64,000 bases of DNA from positions 310,001 through 374,000 of the forward strand of contig NZ_JAKUHT010000005.1 of NCBI RefSeq assembly GCF_022436705.1, in the 5' to 3' direction. The stretch is from Nocardioides sp. CFH 31398. GTDB lineage: Bacteria > Actinomycetota > Actinomycetes > Propionibacteriales > Nocardioidaceae. Shown here piece after piece: positions 48,629 through 57,790 of this stretch. Below the pieces are notes generated by a model. It searched no databases, had not been told where the DNA came from, and was given only the letters and a program-made list of their open reading frames with translations. Position 1 is the stretch's first letter. Every line of letters begins with the position of its first letter. A program made the translations under genes and the position numbers.

Positions 48629-49699
48629 CTACCGTCGCGGCCGGAGGTCCATGGCGATGTCCAGCACCGGCGCGGAGTGGGTCAGCGCACCGACGGCGAG
48701 CGTGTCGACGCCGGTCTCGGCGACGGCGCGGGCGGCGGCGAGGTCGAGCCCGCCGGAGGCCTCGAGGCTCGCCGGGGCGCGACCCGCGCGGTCCGCGACC
48801 TCGCGGTTGAGCCGGACGGCCCCGGCCGTCGTCGCGACGTCCATGTTGTCGAGCAGCACGTCGTCGCAGTCGGTCTGCTCGACCAGCGCCGCCAGCTGGT
48901 CGAGGGTCGTCACCTCGACCTGCACGTGGACCCCGGGGTACGCCGCCCGCACGAGCCGGTAGGCCTCGACCGGCCCGCCGGCGGCGAGCACGTGGTTGTC
49001 CTTCACCAGGCCCTGGTCGGACAGGTCTCGGCGGTGGTTGACGCCACCGCCGGCGCGGACGGCGTACTTCGCGAGCGAGCGCAGGTGCGGCACTGTCTTG
49101 CGGGTGTCCCGGACCCGCGCGCCGGTGCCCTCGAGCGCGGTGACCCAGGCCGCGGTGGCCGTGGCGACGCCCGAGAGGTGGCCGAGGAAGTTCAGGGCGG
49201 TGCGCTCGGCGGTGAGCAGCAGCGCGGTGGCGCCGGTGACGGTGAGGACGACGTCCCCGCGGACGACCCGGTCGCCGTCGACGGCCCCGCGCACCACGTC
49301 GACGTCGGCGCCGAGCACGTGGCGGAAGACGAGCTCGGCCACCGCGAGGCCGGCGAGCGTGCCGTCGGCGCGGGCGACGAGGTCGGCGGTCTCGACCTGG
49401 CCGGCCGGGATCGTCGCCCAGCTGGTGACGTCCTCGCAGGGCAGGTCCTCGGCCACGGCGTCGACGACCGACGCGTGCACCGCCGCGGGGTCGAGGCCGG
49501 CGGAGCGCAGCTCGTCGAGCAGCGCGGCCGGCAGGTCGTCGTACGCCGGGGCGACGATGCCGCGGACCCGGTCGGTCACGGCGTCGGTCACGGGGTCGGT
49601 CACGGGGTCGGTCACGGGGTCGGTCACGGGGTCGGTCACGGGGTCGGTCACGGGGTCGGTCACGGGGTCGCCGGCGGGGCCGGTCACGGGGCCGGTCAC
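48629..49699 (-). CDS. nadC: Quinolinate phosphoribosyltransferase (nicotinate-nucleotide pyrophosphorylase)
   Basis: Converts quinolinate and PRPP to nicotinate mononucleotide for NAD. The 356-residue product is about 70 residues longer than usual because of an N-terminal repeat (about residues 1-45) built from D-P-V-T units. The enzyme proper starts near V-A-P-A-Y-D-D-L-P. Typical motifs follow: T-A-E-R-T-A-L-N-F-L, D-T-R-K-T-V-P-H-L-R, G-G-G-V-N-H-R, L-V-K-D-N-H and E-A-S-G-G-L. GTG 49699 has AGGAG 7 nt upstream and overlaps the nadB stop as GTGA. Every repeat also contains an in-frame GTG, so internal starts are possible. Confidence 0.93.
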   Translation of the reverse strand: MTGPVTGPAGDPVTDPVTDPVTDPVTDPVTDPVTDPVTDAVTDRVRGIVAPAYDDLPAALLDELRSAGLDPAAVHASVVDAVAEDLPCEDVTSWATIPAGQVETADLVARADGTLAGLAVAELVFRHVLGADVDVVRGAVDGDRVVRGDVVLTVTGATALLLTAERTALNFLGHLSGVATATAAWVTALEGTGARVRDTRKTVPHLRSLAKYAVRAGGGVNHRRDLSDQGLVKDNHVLAAGGPVEAYRLVRAAYPGVHVQVEVTTLDQLAALVEQTDCDDVLLDNMDVATTAGAVRLNREVADRAGRAPASLEASGGLDLAAARAVAETGVDTLAVGALTHSAPVLDIAMDLRPRR

Positions 49700-49700
49700 G
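49571..49700. repeat. 12-bp minisatellite at the start of nadC
   Basis: About ten tandem copies of a 12-bp unit (consensus GGTCACGGGGTC, encoding Asp-Pro-Val-Thr in nadC). The copies next to the start read GCC instead of GTC (Gly-Pro-Val-Thr). Copy-number change would keep the frame. Confidence 0.95.
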
Positions 49701-51435
49701 GGGCCGCTCCTGTCGGGACGGTGCGGGCGGCGACGGCCGCCGGGTCGGTCGGGGCGGTGCGGAGCACGTCGACCTCGAGGACGCCGTCGACGAGGGTGAG
49801 GTCGAGGTGGCCCGACCAGTGGTCGTCGTCCCGGTCGGGGTGGTCCTCGCGCCAGTGCGAGCCACGGGTCTCCTCGCGACGGGTCGCGGCGGCGAGCAGC
49901 CCGGTGGCGACGGTGAGGAGGTTGGTGGTCTCCCAGGCGGGGACGCCGGGCTCCTCGGTGGGCTCCTGCGCGAGGGCGGCGAGGGCGGCGGCGCCCGCGG
50001 CCAGCCCGTCGGCGTGGCGCAGGACGCCGGCGCGCTGGGTCATCACGGCCTGCAGGGCGGCGCGGGCCTGGCCGGCGACGAGCCCGGGCGACCGGCGGTC
50101 CTCGGCGGGGGTCCGCCAGCCACCGAGCTCGGTCGGCAGCACCTGCGCGATGCGGCGGGAGAACACGAGGCCCTCGAGCAGGGAGTTGGAGGCGAGCCGG
50201 TTGGCGCCGTGCACGCCGGTGCAGGCCACCTCCCCGGTGGCGTAGAGCCCGGGCACCCCCGTGCGCCCCCACAGGTCGACCGCCACGCCGCCCGAGGCGT
50301 AGTGGCAGGCGGGGGCGACGGGCAGCAGGTCGCTCACCGGGTCGATGCCGTGCTCGCGGGCGACGCGCAGGATGGTCGGGAAGCGCCGCTCCCACGTCTC
50401 GGCGCCGAGGTGGCGACCGTCGAGCCACAGGTGGTCGCTGCCCTCCTCCACCATCCGGCGGGTGATGGCCTTCGCGACCACGTCGCGGGGCGCCAGGTCG
50501 GCGAGCGGGTGGACCCCGGTCATCAGCCGGCGACCGGCGCCGTCCAGCAGCACCGCGCCCTCGCCGCGCACCGCCTCGGACACCAGCGGCTGCTGACCGA
50601 GCGCGCCGGCGCCGAGGTGCAGCATCGTCGGGTGGAACTGGACGAACTCCAGGTCCCGCAGCCGGGCGCCCGCGCGCAGCGCCAGCGCCGTGCCGTCGCC
50701 GGTGGCCACCGCGGGGTTCGTCGTCCGCGAGAACACCTGGCCCAGCCCGCCGCTCGCGAGGACGACGGCGCGGCAGGCGACGGCGCCGACGCCGTCGCGC
50801 TGGCCCTCCCCCATCACGTGGAGCGTCACGCCGGCCACGCCCGTGCCGGGGTCGCCGACGGGGCCGTCGAGGAGCAGGTCGAGGGCCAGGGCGTGCTCGA
50901 CGACCTCGATCTCCGGCGCGGCGTGGACGGCGGCGATCAGCGCGCGGGAGATCTCGGCGCCGGTGGCGTCGCCGCCGGCGTGCGCGATGCGGTCGCGGTG
51001 GTGGCCGCCCTCGCGGGTCAGCGACAGCGCGCCGTCGGGGTCGTGGTCGAAGTTCGTGCCGAGCGCGATGAGCTCGCGGACCGCGTCCGGGCCCTCGACG
51101 ACGAGCGCACGGACGGCGTCGGTGTCGCAGGCGCCCGCGCCGGCGGTCAGCGTGTCGGCCTCGTGCTGGGCGGGGCTGTCCCCCGGGCCGAGCGCGGCGG
51201 CGATGCCGCCCTGCGCCCAGCGGGTGGAGCCGGCGTCCAGGACGTCCTTGGTGACCACCAGGACCCGCGGGCCCGGGGCGTCGTCCGGGCGCGGCCCGAG
51301 CGCGGCGTGGAGCCGCAGGGCCGCGGTGAGGCCGGCGATCCCGGAGCCGACGACGACGACGTCGGCGTACGTCGTCCAGCCGGGCGCCGGGGCGCTCAAC
51401 CGGCCGGGCAGCCGCGTGCTGTCGTGGGTGGTCAC
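49696..51435 (-). CDS. nadB: L-aspartate oxidase
   Basis: FAD enzyme that oxidises L-aspartate to iminoaspartate, which quinolinate synthase (not in this window) condenses for NAD synthesis. The 579-residue protein has the FAD-binding G-S-G-I-A-G-L near residue 30, R-W-A-Q-G-G-I-A-A-A-L near 72, the succinate dehydrogenase-like H-P-T-M-L-H and P-A-C-H-Y-A-S-G-G-V (His and Arg region), and G-E-V-A-C-T-G-V-H-G-A-N-R-L-A-S-N-S-L-L-E-G at the substrate pocket. GTG 51435 lies 7 nt from TAGCCT (51443-51448); that TAG is also the panD stop. nadA was not found here. Confidence 0.96.
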   Translation of the reverse strand: MTTHDSTRLPGRLSAPAPGWTTYADVVVVGSGIAGLTAALRLHAALGPRPDDAPGPRVLVVTKDVLDAGSTRWAQGGIAAALGPGDSPAQHEADTLTAGAGACDTDAVRALVVEGPDAVRELIALGTNFDHDPDGALSLTREGGHHRDRIAHAGGDATGAEISRALIAAVHAAPEIEVVEHALALDLLLDGPVGDPGTGVAGVTLHVMGEGQRDGVGAVACRAVVLASGGLGQVFSRTTNPAVATGDGTALALRAGARLRDLEFVQFHPTMLHLGAGALGQQPLVSEAVRGEGAVLLDGAGRRLMTGVHPLADLAPRDVVAKAITRRMVEEGSDHLWLDGRHLGAETWERRFPTILRVAREHGIDPVSDLLPVAPACHYASGGVAVDLWGRTGVPGLYATGEVACTGVHGANRLASNSLLEGLVFSRRIAQVLPTELGGWRTPAEDRRSPGLVAGQARAALQAVMTQRAGVLRHADGLAAGAAALAALAQEPTEEPGVPAWETTNLLTVATGLLAAATRREETRGSHWREDHPDRDDDHWSGHLDLTLVDGVLEVDVLRTAPTDPAAVAARTVPTGAAP

Positions 51436-51442
51436 GAGGCGC

Positions 51443-51448
51443 AGGCTA
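51443..51448 (-). promoter_or_regulatory. -10 box of nadB, sharing the panD stop codon
   Basis: TAGCCT on the minus strand, 7 nt before the nadB GTG. Bases 51448-51446 are the TAG stop of panD, so nadB can be transcribed separately from pan genes. Confidence 0.6.
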
Positions 51449-51877
51449 GCGAGCCGCGGTCAGGTCGCCGCGCACGAGCGGCGCCCCCGACCCGGTGCCG
51501 GGCAGCACCTCGGCGGGGTCGGAGCCGGTGCCGACGATGCGGTTGTCCGCGTCCACGAAGACCACGCGGGGCTGGTGCTCGCGGGCCTCGGCGGTCTCCA
51601 TCTGCCCGTAGGCGATGAGGATGACGAGGTCGCCGGGCTGCACGAGGCGCGCGGCGGCGCCGTTGATGCCGATGACGCCGGAGCCGCGCTCGCCGGCGAT
51701 CGTGTAGGTCTCCAGGCGGGCGCCGTTGGTGATGTCGACGATGTGGACCTGCTCGCCGGGGAGCAGGTCGGCGGCGTCGAGGAGGTCCTCGTCGACGGTC
51801 ACGGAGCCGACGTAGTGCAGGTCGGCCTGCGTCACGGTCGCGCGGTGGATCTTGCTGGTCATCATCGTGCGGAGCAT
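51446..51877 (-). CDS. panD: Aspartate 1-decarboxylase
   Basis: Makes beta-alanine for pantothenate. The 143-residue proenzyme self-cleaves between Gly24 and Ser25 (Y-V-G-S-V-T-V-D) to form the pyruvoyl cofactor. Other family motifs are [21 protein letters not shown] and I-N-G-A-A-A-R. The tail after about residue 115 is longer and less conserved. ATG 51877 shares bases with the panC stop (TGATG), so the genes are coupled. Confidence 0.97.
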   Translation of the reverse strand: MLRTMMTSKIHRATVTQADLHYVGSVTVDEDLLDAADLLPGEQVHIVDITNGARLETYTIAGERGSGVIGINGAAARLVQPGDLVILIAYGQMETAEAREHQPRVVFVDADNRIVGTGSDPAEVLPGTGSGAPLVRGDLTAAR

Positions 51878-52806
51878 CAGGCGGTCTCCTGCCCTGTCGG
51901 GTCGTGGGTGTCGTCTCGGGCGGTCTGGTCGAGGGTGAGCGGCATGGTGTCGATGAGGCGGGTGGTCCCGACGCGCGCGGCGACGAGGAGCCGGGCGTCC
52001 CCGGTGGTGGGGGCGTCGCCGAGGTCGGGGGCGACGAGGGCGAGGTAGTCGAGGTCCACGCCGGGCTCGGCGTCGAGGACGGCGAGGGCGGCGGCGCGGG
52101 CGGCGTCCGCGCCCCGGGCGCCCGCGTCCGCGGCGGCGCGCAGCGCGGCCGAGAGGGCGAGCGCCGAGCGGCGCTGGTCGGCGTCGAGGTAGCGGTTGCG
52201 GGAGCTGAGGGCGAGGCCGTCGGGCTCGCGGCGGGTGGGGACCGTGAGGACGTCGACCCCCAGGGCGAGGTCGAGCGCCATGCGGCGGACGAGGGTCTGC
52301 TGCTGGTAGTCCTTCTCGCCGAACACCGCGACGTCGGGTCGCACGAGCCCGAAGAGCTTCGCGACGACGGTCAGCACGCCCGCGAAGTGTCCCGGCCGCG
52401 ACGCGCCCTCGAGGACGTCGCCGAGGGGGCCGGGGTGGACGGTCACCTGCGGCCGGCCGCCGGGGTAGACCTCGTCGACCGAGGGGGCGAGGACGGCGTC
52501 CACGCCGTGCGCGGCGCACGTCTCCAGGTCGGCGTCCAGGGTGCGGGGGTAGCGGTCCAGGTCCTCGCCCTGACCGAACTGCAGCGGGTTGACGAAGACG
52601 GTGACGACGACGGTCCCGTGCTCGCCGGCGCGCTCGCGGGCGGCGTCCATGAGGTCGGCGTGCCCGTCGTGCAGCGCGCCCATGGTGGGGACGAGGACGA
52701 CCGGGCCCGTCGCCCGGCGCGGGGCGAGGAGCTCCGCGAGCGCGGCGGCGGTGTCGACGAGGACCGGCCGGGTGCCCGAGGTCGTGGTCGCGGTCGTGGT
52801 GCTCAC
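51877..52806 (-). CDS. panC: Pantothenate synthetase
   Basis: Joins pantoate and beta-alanine with ATP to give pantothenate. A 309-residue enzyme of the HIGH-motif superfamily: [14 protein letters not shown] near residue 42 (H-x-G-H), F-V-N-P-L-Q-F near 73, the catalytic region G-E-K-D-Y-Q-Q near 160, and L-S-S-R-N-R-Y near 200. GTG 52806 overlaps the stop of the DUF2520 gene as GTGA. Its stop overlaps the panD start. The long Thr-rich N-terminal stretch is not conserved. Confidence 0.97.
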   Translation of the reverse strand: MSTTTATTTSGTRPVLVDTAAALAELLAPRRATGPVVLVPTMGALHDGHADLMDAARERAGEHGTVVVTVFVNPLQFGQGEDLDRYPRTLDADLETCAAHGVDAVLAPSVDEVYPGGRPQVTVHPGPLGDVLEGASRPGHFAGVLTVVAKLFGLVRPDVAVFGEKDYQQQTLVRRMALDLALGVDVLTVPTRREPDGLALSSRNRYLDADQRRSALALSAALRAAADAGARGADAARAAALAVLDAEPGVDLDYLALVAPDLGDAPTTGDARLLVAARVGTTRLIDTMPLTLDQTARDDTHDPTGQETA

Positions 52807-53732
52807 CGCGTCGCCGCCACGGGGGCCCGGTCGAGCAGCCGGCGGAGCGCGTCGGCGCGGGGCCCGGCGACGCGACCGTCGGCCTCGGCGCGGGCGAGGG
52901 TGGCGCGCGCCAGCGCGGCGTACGACGTGAGCGCCTGCGGGGCGGCGTCGGCCAGCTCGGCGAGGTGGCCGGCGACCGTGCCGGCGTCCCCCCGGACGAC
53001 GGGGCCGGTGAGCGCGCCGTCGCCGTGCGCGAGGGCGCCGTCGAGGGCGGCGCGCAGCAGCGGTCCCAGCAGCGCGGACGGGTCGGCGACCCCGGCGGCC
53101 GCGAGCGTCTCGCGGGCCTCGGCGACCAGGGTGACGAGGTGGTTGGCGCCGTGGGCGAGACCCGCGTGGTAGAGCGTGCGGCTGCCCTCGTCGACGTGGG
53201 TCGCGGTGGCGCCGAGCGCCGCCACGAGCTCCTCGGCGAGGCGACGCTCCCCCGGGCCCGCGGTGACGCCGACGACGGCGCCGCGGAGACGGTCGAGGTC
53301 GACCCTCGTGCCGGTGAAGGTCATCGCGGGGTGCAGGGCGACCGGCCGGGCGCCCACGTCGGCGGCCGCCGCCAGGACGGCGAGTCCGTGCCGCCCCGAG
53401 GTGTGCACGACGTACTGGCCCTCGCGCAGGGACCCGCCGGCGACGAGGACCTCGACGAGGCCGAGCAGGGCGTCGTCCGGCACCGCGAGGACGAGGACTT
53501 CCGCGGCCTCGGCGACGGCGGCCGGGGCGAGCAGCGGGACGCCGTCGAGCAGCGCGGCGGCGCGGGCCTTCGAGGCCTCCGAGTCGCCGGAGACGCCGAC
53601 GATCTCGTGGCCGGCGTCGCGGAGCGCGGCGCCGAGGACGGCGCCGACGCGGCCGGCGCCGACGAGCCCGACGCGGCGTGCGGGCCGGTCGGTGGGCGCT
53701 GCCGTGGGCAGGGTGGAGCGGTGGTGCGTCAT
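52803..53732 (-). CDS. Rossmann-fold / DUF2520 protein of the pantothenate cluster
   Basis: A 309-residue NAD(P)-binding protein: G-L-V-G-A-G-R-V-G near residue 23 (G-x-G-x-x-G), V-L-A-V-P-D-D-A near 84, H-T-S-G-R near 111, then an all-helical DUF2520 domain resembling the C-terminal part of 6-phosphogluconate-dehydrogenase-type enzymes ([12 protein letters not shown]). Genes of this type precede panC in many actinobacteria, so a ketopantoate-reductase-like step is a reasonable but unproven guess. ATG 53732 with AGAGG 5 nt upstream is chosen over the upstream open frame. Coupled to panC by GTGA. Confidence 0.87.
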   Translation of the reverse strand: MTHHRSTLPTAAPTDRPARRVGLVGAGRVGAVLGAALRDAGHEIVGVSGDSEASKARAAALLDGVPLLAPAAVAEAAEVLVLAVPDDALLGLVEVLVAGGSLREGQYVVHTSGRHGLAVLAAAADVGARPVALHPAMTFTGTRVDLDRLRGAVVGVTAGPGERRLAEELVAALGATATHVDEGSRTLYHAGLAHGANHLVTLVAEARETLAAAGVADPSALLGPLLRAALDGALAHGDGALTGPVVRGDAGTVAGHLAELADAAPQALTSYAALARATLARAEADGRVAGPRADALRRLLDRAPVAATR

Positions 53733-53885
53733 CAGGACCTCTCGCTGCAGTCCCTCCGACCACCCCCGACGGCGCCGGGGGCCGGGATGGGTACCGGACG
53801 AGCACTGCGTGACGAGTGCGACGTCCACGGTAGTGCGACCCGGACGGGGCAGGTAGGCGGATCGGGTGTGACGCTCGCGACTCCG

Positions 53886-53891
53886 TATCGT
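53886..53891 (+). promoter_or_regulatory. -10 box of the MidA-like gene (leaderless)
   Basis: TATCGT, 8 nt before ATG 53900. Confidence 0.5.
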
Positions 53892-53899
53892 CGGGGGCG

Positions 53900-54649
53900 A
53901 TGACGACCAGTCTCGGGATGCCGGCGCTGCCCCCGCCGAGCGAGCCCACGTGGAAGCAGGCGTGGGACGCCGCCCTGTTCGGCGAGGAGGGGTGGCTGCG
54001 CCGTCAGCCCGCCGTCCTGCGCCACCCCCGGGGCGAGCTCGTGGAGCTGGTCGCGCGGCACACCCCGGACGAGGTGGTCCTGCTCGGCGCGGCCGGTGCC
54101 CTGGCGCCGGACCTGGCGTCCTCGCTGCCGGGCACCTCGGTGCGGTTCGACCTGCCCGACGGCTTCGGGGGCCTGGTGCTGGCCGTCGACTGGCTCTCCC
54201 ACGTGCCGGCGCACGTCGTCCAGGTCGCCGACGACGGCTTCCCGGTGTTCGTGCACGTCGACCCGCTGTCGGGTCGTGAACGGCTCGGCGGCAGGCTGAA
54301 CGAGACCACGGTGCCGCAGAGCATCGGACGCTGGCTCACCGAGTGGTGGCCTGTCGCCGACCACGGCCCCGGCGCCCGCGCCGAGGTGGGGACCGGGCGG
54401 GACGCCGCGTGGCGCGACGTCGTCCGGCGGTTGCGCGGGGGCCGCGCCCTCGCGATCGACCCCGGTCACGAGGCGGAGAGCCGGCCCCGGCTCGGCTCGC
54501 TGCACTCCCCCGCCCCGCAGGAGGTCGGGCCCCTGGTCCCGGACGGTCAGCGCGACCTCGCCGCCGCCGTCGCGTGGGACGCCGTGGCCGCCTCGGTGGG
54601 CGGGCGCGTCGTCGCCGACGGGCCGCTGTCGCGGGTCGAGGTCGGCTGA
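53900..54649 (+). CDS. Divergent MidA/DUF185-like methyltransferase homolog
   Basis: A 249-residue soluble protein. The C-terminal order [10 protein letters not shown], then G-S-L-H-S-P, then [14 protein letters not shown] matches the end of MidA (NDUFAF7-type arginine methyltransferase) proteins, and [16 protein letters not shown] resembles the acidic E-L-x-D-x-x-P region, with the key acidic residue changed. The glycine-rich SAM loop is not evident and the protein is about 80 residues short. It may be an inactive or specialised relative. It sits divergent from the pantothenate genes in a 167-bp gap. Confidence 0.55.
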   Translation: MTTSLGMPALPPPSEPTWKQAWDAALFGEEGWLRRQPAVLRHPRGELVELVARHTPDEVVLLGAAGALAPDLASSLPGTSVRFDLPDGFGGLVLAVDWLSHVPAHVVQVADDGFPVFVHVDPLSGRERLGGRLNETTVPQSIGRWLTEWWPVADHGPGARAEVGTGRDAAWRDVVRRLRGGRALAIDPGHEAESRPRLGSLHSPAPQEVGPLVPDGQRDLAAAVAWDAVAASVGGRVVADGPLSRVEVG

Positions 54650-54666
54650 GCCGGGCCTGGCCCCAC

Positions 54667-54672
54667 TAGCCT
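54667..54672 (+). promoter_or_regulatory. -10 box of the glycosyltransferase gene (leaderless)
   Basis: TAGCCT, 6 nt before GTG 54679. Confidence 0.5.
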
Positions 54673-54678
54673 CTCCGG

Positions 54679-55830
54679 GTGCGCCTGCTGCCCCGCGCGC
54701 TGCGACCCCGCCGCGCGCCCCTCGTCTCCGTCGTGGTGCCGGCGTACGACGTCGAGACGTACCTGCCCGCGTGCCTCGACAGCATCCTCGCGTCGACCCA
54801 CCGCGCGCTCGAGGTGCTCGTGGTGGACGACGGCTCGCCCGACCGCAGCGGCGAGATCGCGGACGGCTACGCCGCCCGCGACGACCGGGTCCGTGTCGTG
54901 CGGCGCCCCAACGGCGGCCTCGGCGCCGCGCGCAACACCGGCACCGCGGCCGCCACCGGCACCTACCTGGCCTTCGCGGACTCCGACGACGTCGTCCCCC
55001 CGACGGCGTACGCGACGCTGGTCGGCGCGCTGGAGGCCAGCGGCTCGGACTTCGCGACCGGGTCGTGCGTGCGGTGGGAGGCCGACGGGCTGCACGAGCC
55101 ACCGTGGATGCGGCGGTTGCACAGCCCGCCGCGCCGGGGCGCGACCGTGGCGGAGCACCCGGAGCTGCTGGGCGACGTGTTCGCCTGGAACAAGCTGTTC
55201 CGCCGGTCGTGGTGGGACGCGGAGGGCCTCTCCTGGCCGGAGGGCGTGCGGTACGAGGACCAGCCGACCACCACCCGCGCCTTCCTGGCCGGCCGCTTCG
55301 ACGTGCTCGACGAGGTGGTCTACCACTGGCGGATCCGCGCCGAGGGCACCTCGATCACCCAGCAGCGCTCGTCGCTGGACGACCTGCGCGACCGCGCCAC
55401 GACCAAGCTCGACTCGCTCGCCGCCGTGCGCGCCCACGGGGACCCGGGCGTCGAGGCCGTCTTCCTCGACCGGGTGCTCGCGGGCGACCTGCACCGCTAC
55501 TTCGTCGAGGTCCCCGGCTGCGGCGACGCCTGGTGGGACCTGCTGCGCAGGATGGTCGCCGACGTCTGGGGCGACCGGTCGCTGACCGGGTCCGGCCTCC
55601 CGCCGGTCCATCGCCTCGTCGGCTGGCTAGTCCAGGCCGGCCGTCGCGACGACGCCGCCGCGGTCATCACCTGGTTCCGCGGGCTCGACGGGCCCGCCCC
55701 GCGGACCGCCCTACGACCCGGGGAGCCGGACCCCGCCGGCTCCGGGGTGCGCCTCGACGTCCCGGCGTCGGTGCTGGAGCCCGGGTCCGTGCCGCCGTCC
55801 GCCCTCGCCGTCCGCCCGCACGAGGCCTGA
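54679..55830 (+). CDS. Family 2 (GT-A) glycosyltransferase
   Basis: A 383-residue inverting glycosyltransferase. GT-A motifs: V-S-V-V-V-P-A-Y-D-V near residue 17, V-V-D-D-G-S-P-D-R-S-G near 51 (nucleotide-sugar Asp), N-G-G-L-G-A-A-R-N-T-G near 80 and the metal-binding F-A-D-S-D-D near 99. A C-terminal helical region of about 150 residues is specific to this clade. It may decorate a cell-wall polymer; sugar donor and acceptor are unknown. It overlaps no neighbour and starts from TAGCCT 6 nt upstream. Confidence 0.92.
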   Translation: MRLLPRALRPRRAPLVSVVVPAYDVETYLPACLDSILASTHRALEVLVVDDGSPDRSGEIADGYAARDDRVRVVRRPNGGLGAARNTGTAAATGTYLAFADSDDVVPPTAYATLVGALEASGSDFATGSCVRWEADGLHEPPWMRRLHSPPRRGATVAEHPELLGDVFAWNKLFRRSWWDAEGLSWPEGVRYEDQPTTTRAFLAGRFDVLDEVVYHWRIRAEGTSITQQRSSLDDLRDRATTKLDSLAAVRAHGDPGVEAVFLDRVLAGDLHRYFVEVPGCGDAWWDLLRRMVADVWGDRSLTGSGLPPVHRLVGWLVQAGRRDDAAAVITWFRGLDGPAPRTALRPGEPDPAGSGVRLDVPASVLEPGSVPPSALAVRPHEA

Positions 55831-55876
55831 GCGCCGGGTCAGGAGACCCGGGGCCAGACCGGTCCCCCTCTCACTG

Positions 55877-55930
55877 GGTCTCGACCCGCAGTCGCGGCCT
55901 CGCAGGCTCGCCCGCGCGCTCGCTCGACCG
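55877..55930. repeat. REP-like intergenic repeat
   Basis: Starts GGTCTCGACCCGC and ends GCTCGCTCGACC, between two convergent genes. Same family as 20886 and 44385. It lies in the only gap here (136 bp) and may serve as a terminator. Confidence 0.6.
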
Positions 55931-55966
55931 GTGCCGCGTCACGGCCTCGCGAGCTCGGCCGCGGCG

Positions 55967-57055
55967 TCACACCTGCACGTCGCGGTGCCAGGACTGGGTG
56001 CGGTACTTCGTCTCCCAGCCCATCGAGGTGTAGAGCCCGTCGGCGCCGGTGGGCGAGTCCGCGTCGACCTCGAGGCCGACGCGGTCGCGACCACGGCGGG
56101 CGGCGTCGGCGATGACGGTGCGCAGCAGGCCCTTGCCGACGCCCCGGCCGCGGGCGTTGCCGAGGACGCCGATGTAGTCGACGTACGACGCGTTGGGGGC
56201 GCCCTCGTTCTCGACGACCGTGCCGACGAGGGCGCCGGCGGGCTCCCAGCCCTGCTCGCCCTCCAGCTCGGCGAGCCACCAGTGGTGCCAGCGGTGGCCG
56301 GGGTCCTCGCGCAGGCGGTGCAGGAACTCCGCGAAGGACTCCTCGCGCGAGTTGAAGTGGTCGAGGAAGGCGCTCTCCAGGACGTCGTGGACGGCGCGCA
56401 GGTCGTCGTCGTCCGGCATGGAGCTGCCCTCGCGGTCGACGAGGCGGAAGACGACGCCCTCGGCCTCCCACCGGGCCGGGTCGTCGACGAGGTCGGCCTC
56501 GTCCGGCGTGACGGGGCGGCTCATCTGCCACCAGGTGCGGGTGTGGGTGTAGCCGGCGCCGGCGAACCACCGGTGCTGGCGCTCGTCGTCCGCGAAGGCG
56601 CCGGCGTCGATCTGCTGGACCTCCAGCTCCCGCGCCTCCCCGAGCGCCCGGGCCTGCGCCTCCGCCCACCCGAGCAGGACGGCGCTGCAGGCCTCGGCCT
56701 CGGCGGGCTCGAGGTCGCGGGCGACGACGTGGTCGTAGATCATCCGGTTGACCGCCCGGTCCTGCGCGGAGCCCCAGGCACGGACGACGCCGGCCGGGTC
56801 CCGCAGGACCAGGTTGGCGTGGGTCAGCTCGGCCGCGGGCGAGCACCGCACCACGATGTCGTCCTCGCCGGCGCTGGCCCAGCCGCGAGCCCCCTCCTCG
56901 TGGGCGCGCAGCAGCGCGACGAGCTCCGTCGTCAGGGCGTCGGAGCCGGGACCGGGGTCCTCGACCGTCCAGCCGTCCGGGAGGGTCGGGGTCTCGGGGA
57001 CCGCCTCCTCGACGTCCTGCACGAAACGGGGCTCATCGGGGAGGTCGTCGGTCAC
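55967..57055 (-). CDS. GNAT-family N-acetyltransferase, two-domain
   Basis: A 362-residue protein with two GNAT-like halves. The C-terminal half has the acetyl-CoA loop G-N-A-R-G-R-G-V-G-K-G-L-L near residue 300 and the following V-G-L-E-V-D-A-D-S-P-T-G-A-D-G-L-Y-T-S-M-G-W, very like mycothiol-synthase-type and other two-domain GNATs. The N-terminal half is degenerate. Substrate unknown. CATGAT lies 8 nt before GTG 57055. The neighbouring coiled-coil gene on the same strand ends upstream with only 26 bp between. Confidence 0.87.
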   Translation of the reverse strand: MTDDLPDEPRFVQDVEEAVPETPTLPDGWTVEDPGPGSDALTTELVALLRAHEEGARGWASAGEDDIVVRCSPAAELTHANLVLRDPAGVVRAWGSAQDRAVNRMIYDHVVARDLEPAEAEACSAVLLGWAEAQARALGEARELEVQQIDAGAFADDERQHRWFAGAGYTHTRTWWQMSRPVTPDEADLVDDPARWEAEGVVFRLVDREGSSMPDDDDLRAVHDVLESAFLDHFNSREESFAEFLHRLREDPGHRWHHWWLAELEGEQGWEPAGALVGTVVENEGAPNASYVDYIGVLGNARGRGVGKGLLRTVIADAARRGRDRVGLEVDADSPTGADGLYTSMGWETKYRTQSWHRDVQV

Positions 57056-57081
57056 GGCGCTAGATCATGCCGTACGACGCC

Positions 57082-57777
57082 TCAGGCGCGGCGGCGACCG
57101 CCGGGCTCGGAGCGCCACAGCAGCAGCTCGTGGCGCAACCCGTCGCGCTCGACCTCGAGCTCGTTGATGCGGGTGTGGGCCTCGGCGAGCGTCTGGGCGG
57201 CCGCGGCCTCGGACGACGCCAGGCGGCGCTCGAGCCCGTCGGCGCGGGACGACTCGTCGCGGGCCAGGACCTCGACGCTCTCGAGGCGGTCGCGGGTGAC
57301 CTCGAGCTCGGTCTCGACCGCGGCCAGGCGACGCTCGCGACGGTCCAGGGCGGCCTCGTGGGCGTGGACGGTGGCCAGGTGCTCCGCGGCGGTCCGCTCG
57401 GTGTCGTCGAGGCGGTCGCGCATCGTCGCGGTGAAGCGGGCGTTCTCGCTGACCCGCTCGTCGGTGATGCCGCGGTACTCCTTCGCGAGCCGCGCGCGCT
57501 CGGCCCCGGCCTCGCGGCGCGTCAGCAGCAGCTCGAGGTGGGTGGACCGCGTCGCGGCCGCGCCCAGGGCGAGGACGACGAGGCCGGCGGCCACGGGCCA
57601 CGGGGTGGCGGTGTCCAGCGTGATCGCGACGACGACCGCGGCCACGGCGACGACGGCCGCGAGGACGAGGAGCAGCACCGCGCCGACGAGGCGGGCGCTG
57701 CGCGGACGACGGCGGGCCGAGCCCGCAGGCGTCGCAGGGGTCGGGGAGGAGGACGGGGCGGCGCCGGCGATGGCCAT
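57082..57777 (-). CDS. Membrane protein with a long coiled coil
   Basis: A 231-residue protein. After a Pro/Ser-rich start, two hydrophobic segments (about 29-53 and 60-75) anchor it, and residues about 85-220 form a charged heptad-rich coiled coil (Glu/Arg/Leu/Ala) that should lie in the cytoplasm. No enzymatic motif. ATG 57777 lies 7 nt from TAGCCT at 57785-57790, and that TAG is the stop codon of the DUF3180 gene. Unknown function, perhaps a scaffold. Confidence 0.72.
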   Translation of the reverse strand: MAIAGAAPSSSPTPATPAGSARRRPRSARLVGAVLLLVLAAVVAVAAVVVAITLDTATPWPVAAGLVVLALGAAATRSTHLELLLTRREAGAERARLAKEYRGITDERVSENARFTATMRDRLDDTERTAAEHLATVHAHEAALDRRERRLAAVETELEVTRDRLESVEVLARDESSRADGLERRLASSEAAAAQTLAEAHTRINELEVERDGLRHELLLWRSEPGGRRRA

Positions 57778-57784
57778 GCCAGGC

Positions 57785-57790
57785 AGGCTA
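57785..57790 (-). promoter_or_regulatory. -10 box of the coiled-coil gene, sharing the DUF3180 stop codon
   Basis: TAGCCT on the minus strand, 7 nt before ATG 57777. Bases 57790-57788 are the TAG stop of the upstream gene. Confidence 0.6.

Noticed and set aside
49571..49700. CRISPR array
   Set aside because: Units are only 12 bp with no unique spacers and are in frame with nadC, so it is a coding minisatellite.
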